Positions 24,153-24,354 of a DNA stretch of 24,354 bases are shown here, in pieces. The notes beneath the pieces are model-generated. The model made no database searches, was not told the origin of the DNA, and saw only the letters and a program-made list of their open reading frames with translations. Numbering within the stretch: the stretch's first letter is position 1; every line of letters begins with the position of its first letter. Source of the DNA: Pseudomonadota bacterium (GTDB lineage Bacteria; Pseudomonadota; Gammaproteobacteria; Xanthomonadales; Xanthomonadaceae); the NCBI GenBank assembly GCA_023438325.1, contig JAEXRB010000302.1, positions 1 through 24,354 on the forward strand. Reading direction: 5' to 3'. The position numbers and the translations under genes are program-made.

Positions 24153-24354
24153 ATGATCCTTCGCCTCGCCCTCGTTGCCGCATTCGCGCTGCCTTCCACC
24201 GCGCCGGCCAGCGATTACCTGGCCGACACCGAGGCCTGGCGCGCGAAGCGCTACGAATCGCTGAAAAAACCCGAGGGCTACCTGAGCTTCATCGGCTCGG
24301 GCCTGGTGGCCGAAGGCGAGCATGTGGTCGGCACGGCGCCAGGCAGCGACATCG
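24153..24354 (+). CDS. DUF1684 exported protein, N-terminal part (3' end outside window)
   Basis: The product starts with a signal peptide (MILRLALVAAFALPSTAPAS, cleavage probably after APA or PAS) and continues DTEAWRAKRYESLKKPEGYL, SFIGSGLVAEGEHVVGTAPG. The Trp-Arg-x-x-Arg then Leu-x-x-Pro-x-Gly-Tyr-Leu-Ser pattern is that of the DUF1684 family. Its function is unknown to me; the protein is likely periplasmic. GGAAAG lies three bases before the ATG. About 67 residues are visible. Confidence 0.82.
   Translation, partial: MILRLALVAAFALPSTAPASDYLADTEAWRAKRYESLKKPEGYLSFIGSGLVAEGEHVVGTAPGSDI

Noticed and set aside
22557..24323. A 588-codon open frame on the minus strand across trkH
   Set aside because: Low-complexity antisense shadow of a conserved channel gene.
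1..24354. CRISPR arrays, toxin-antitoxin pairs, phage genes or insertion sequences
   Set aside because: I looked on both strands and saw no repeat-spacer pattern, transposase or phage gene in this window.

Overview
The window is high-GC chromosomal DNA from a gammaproteobacterium, most likely of the Xanthomonadaceae/Lysobacteraceae group. I infer this from the block smg-dprA-LysM protein-def-fmt-rsmB-DUF4390-ntrY-ntrX-trkA-trkH, which matches my memory of Xanthomonas and Lysobacter chromosomes, and from a secreted protease ending in a short GFE tail of a kind I associate with this group. No database search was possible.

Layout. (1) Positions 1-658 are the tail of a conjugation region: the end of a TrbI/VirB10-type secretion protein and a DUF2274 protein. 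A strong hairpin terminator follows, then about 440 bases without genes that hold an unusual long inverted repeat and the probable edge of an integrated element. (2) Positions 1151-3751 encode the RNA-binding factor Tex and a small oxidoreductase-like Cys protein in one unit. (3) Positions 3830-6874, minus strand, encode a secreted zinc metalloprotease with two tandem C-terminal repeats and a short-chain dehydrogenase. Divergent to these lie two small exported proteins (6947-7521). (4) Positions 7587-11744, minus strand, encode topA, an RDD-pilin fusion protein and smg, with dprA (to 12932) and a LysM protein (to 14160) upstream. (5) From 14367 to 24098 everything is on the plus strand and tightly packed: def, fmt, rsmB, a DUF4390 lipoprotein, ntrY, ntrX, trkA, trkH. 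A DUF1684 protein begins at 24153 and runs off the window.

How the parts work together. The def/fmt/rsmB genes serve translation: formylation of initiator tRNA, removal of the formyl group, and 16S rRNA methylation. Overlapping or short junctions link them to a membrane sensor kinase/response regulator pair (NtrY/NtrX) and then to the Trk potassium uptake system. The neighbouring minus-strand block covers DNA topology (TopA), DNA uptake and recombination (DprA) and the envelope (LysM protein).

The points most worth a second look are the RDD-pilin fusion, an NtrX that lacks the sigma-54 contact loop (GAFTGA) and a second conserved arginine, the 20-base inverted repeat at the element edge, and a TopA with no zinc fingers but a long Lys/Ala tail. 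I saw no CRISPR array, tRNA, rRNA or insertion sequence. I did not find a clearly undescribed system; most of the window is conserved housekeeping DNA.
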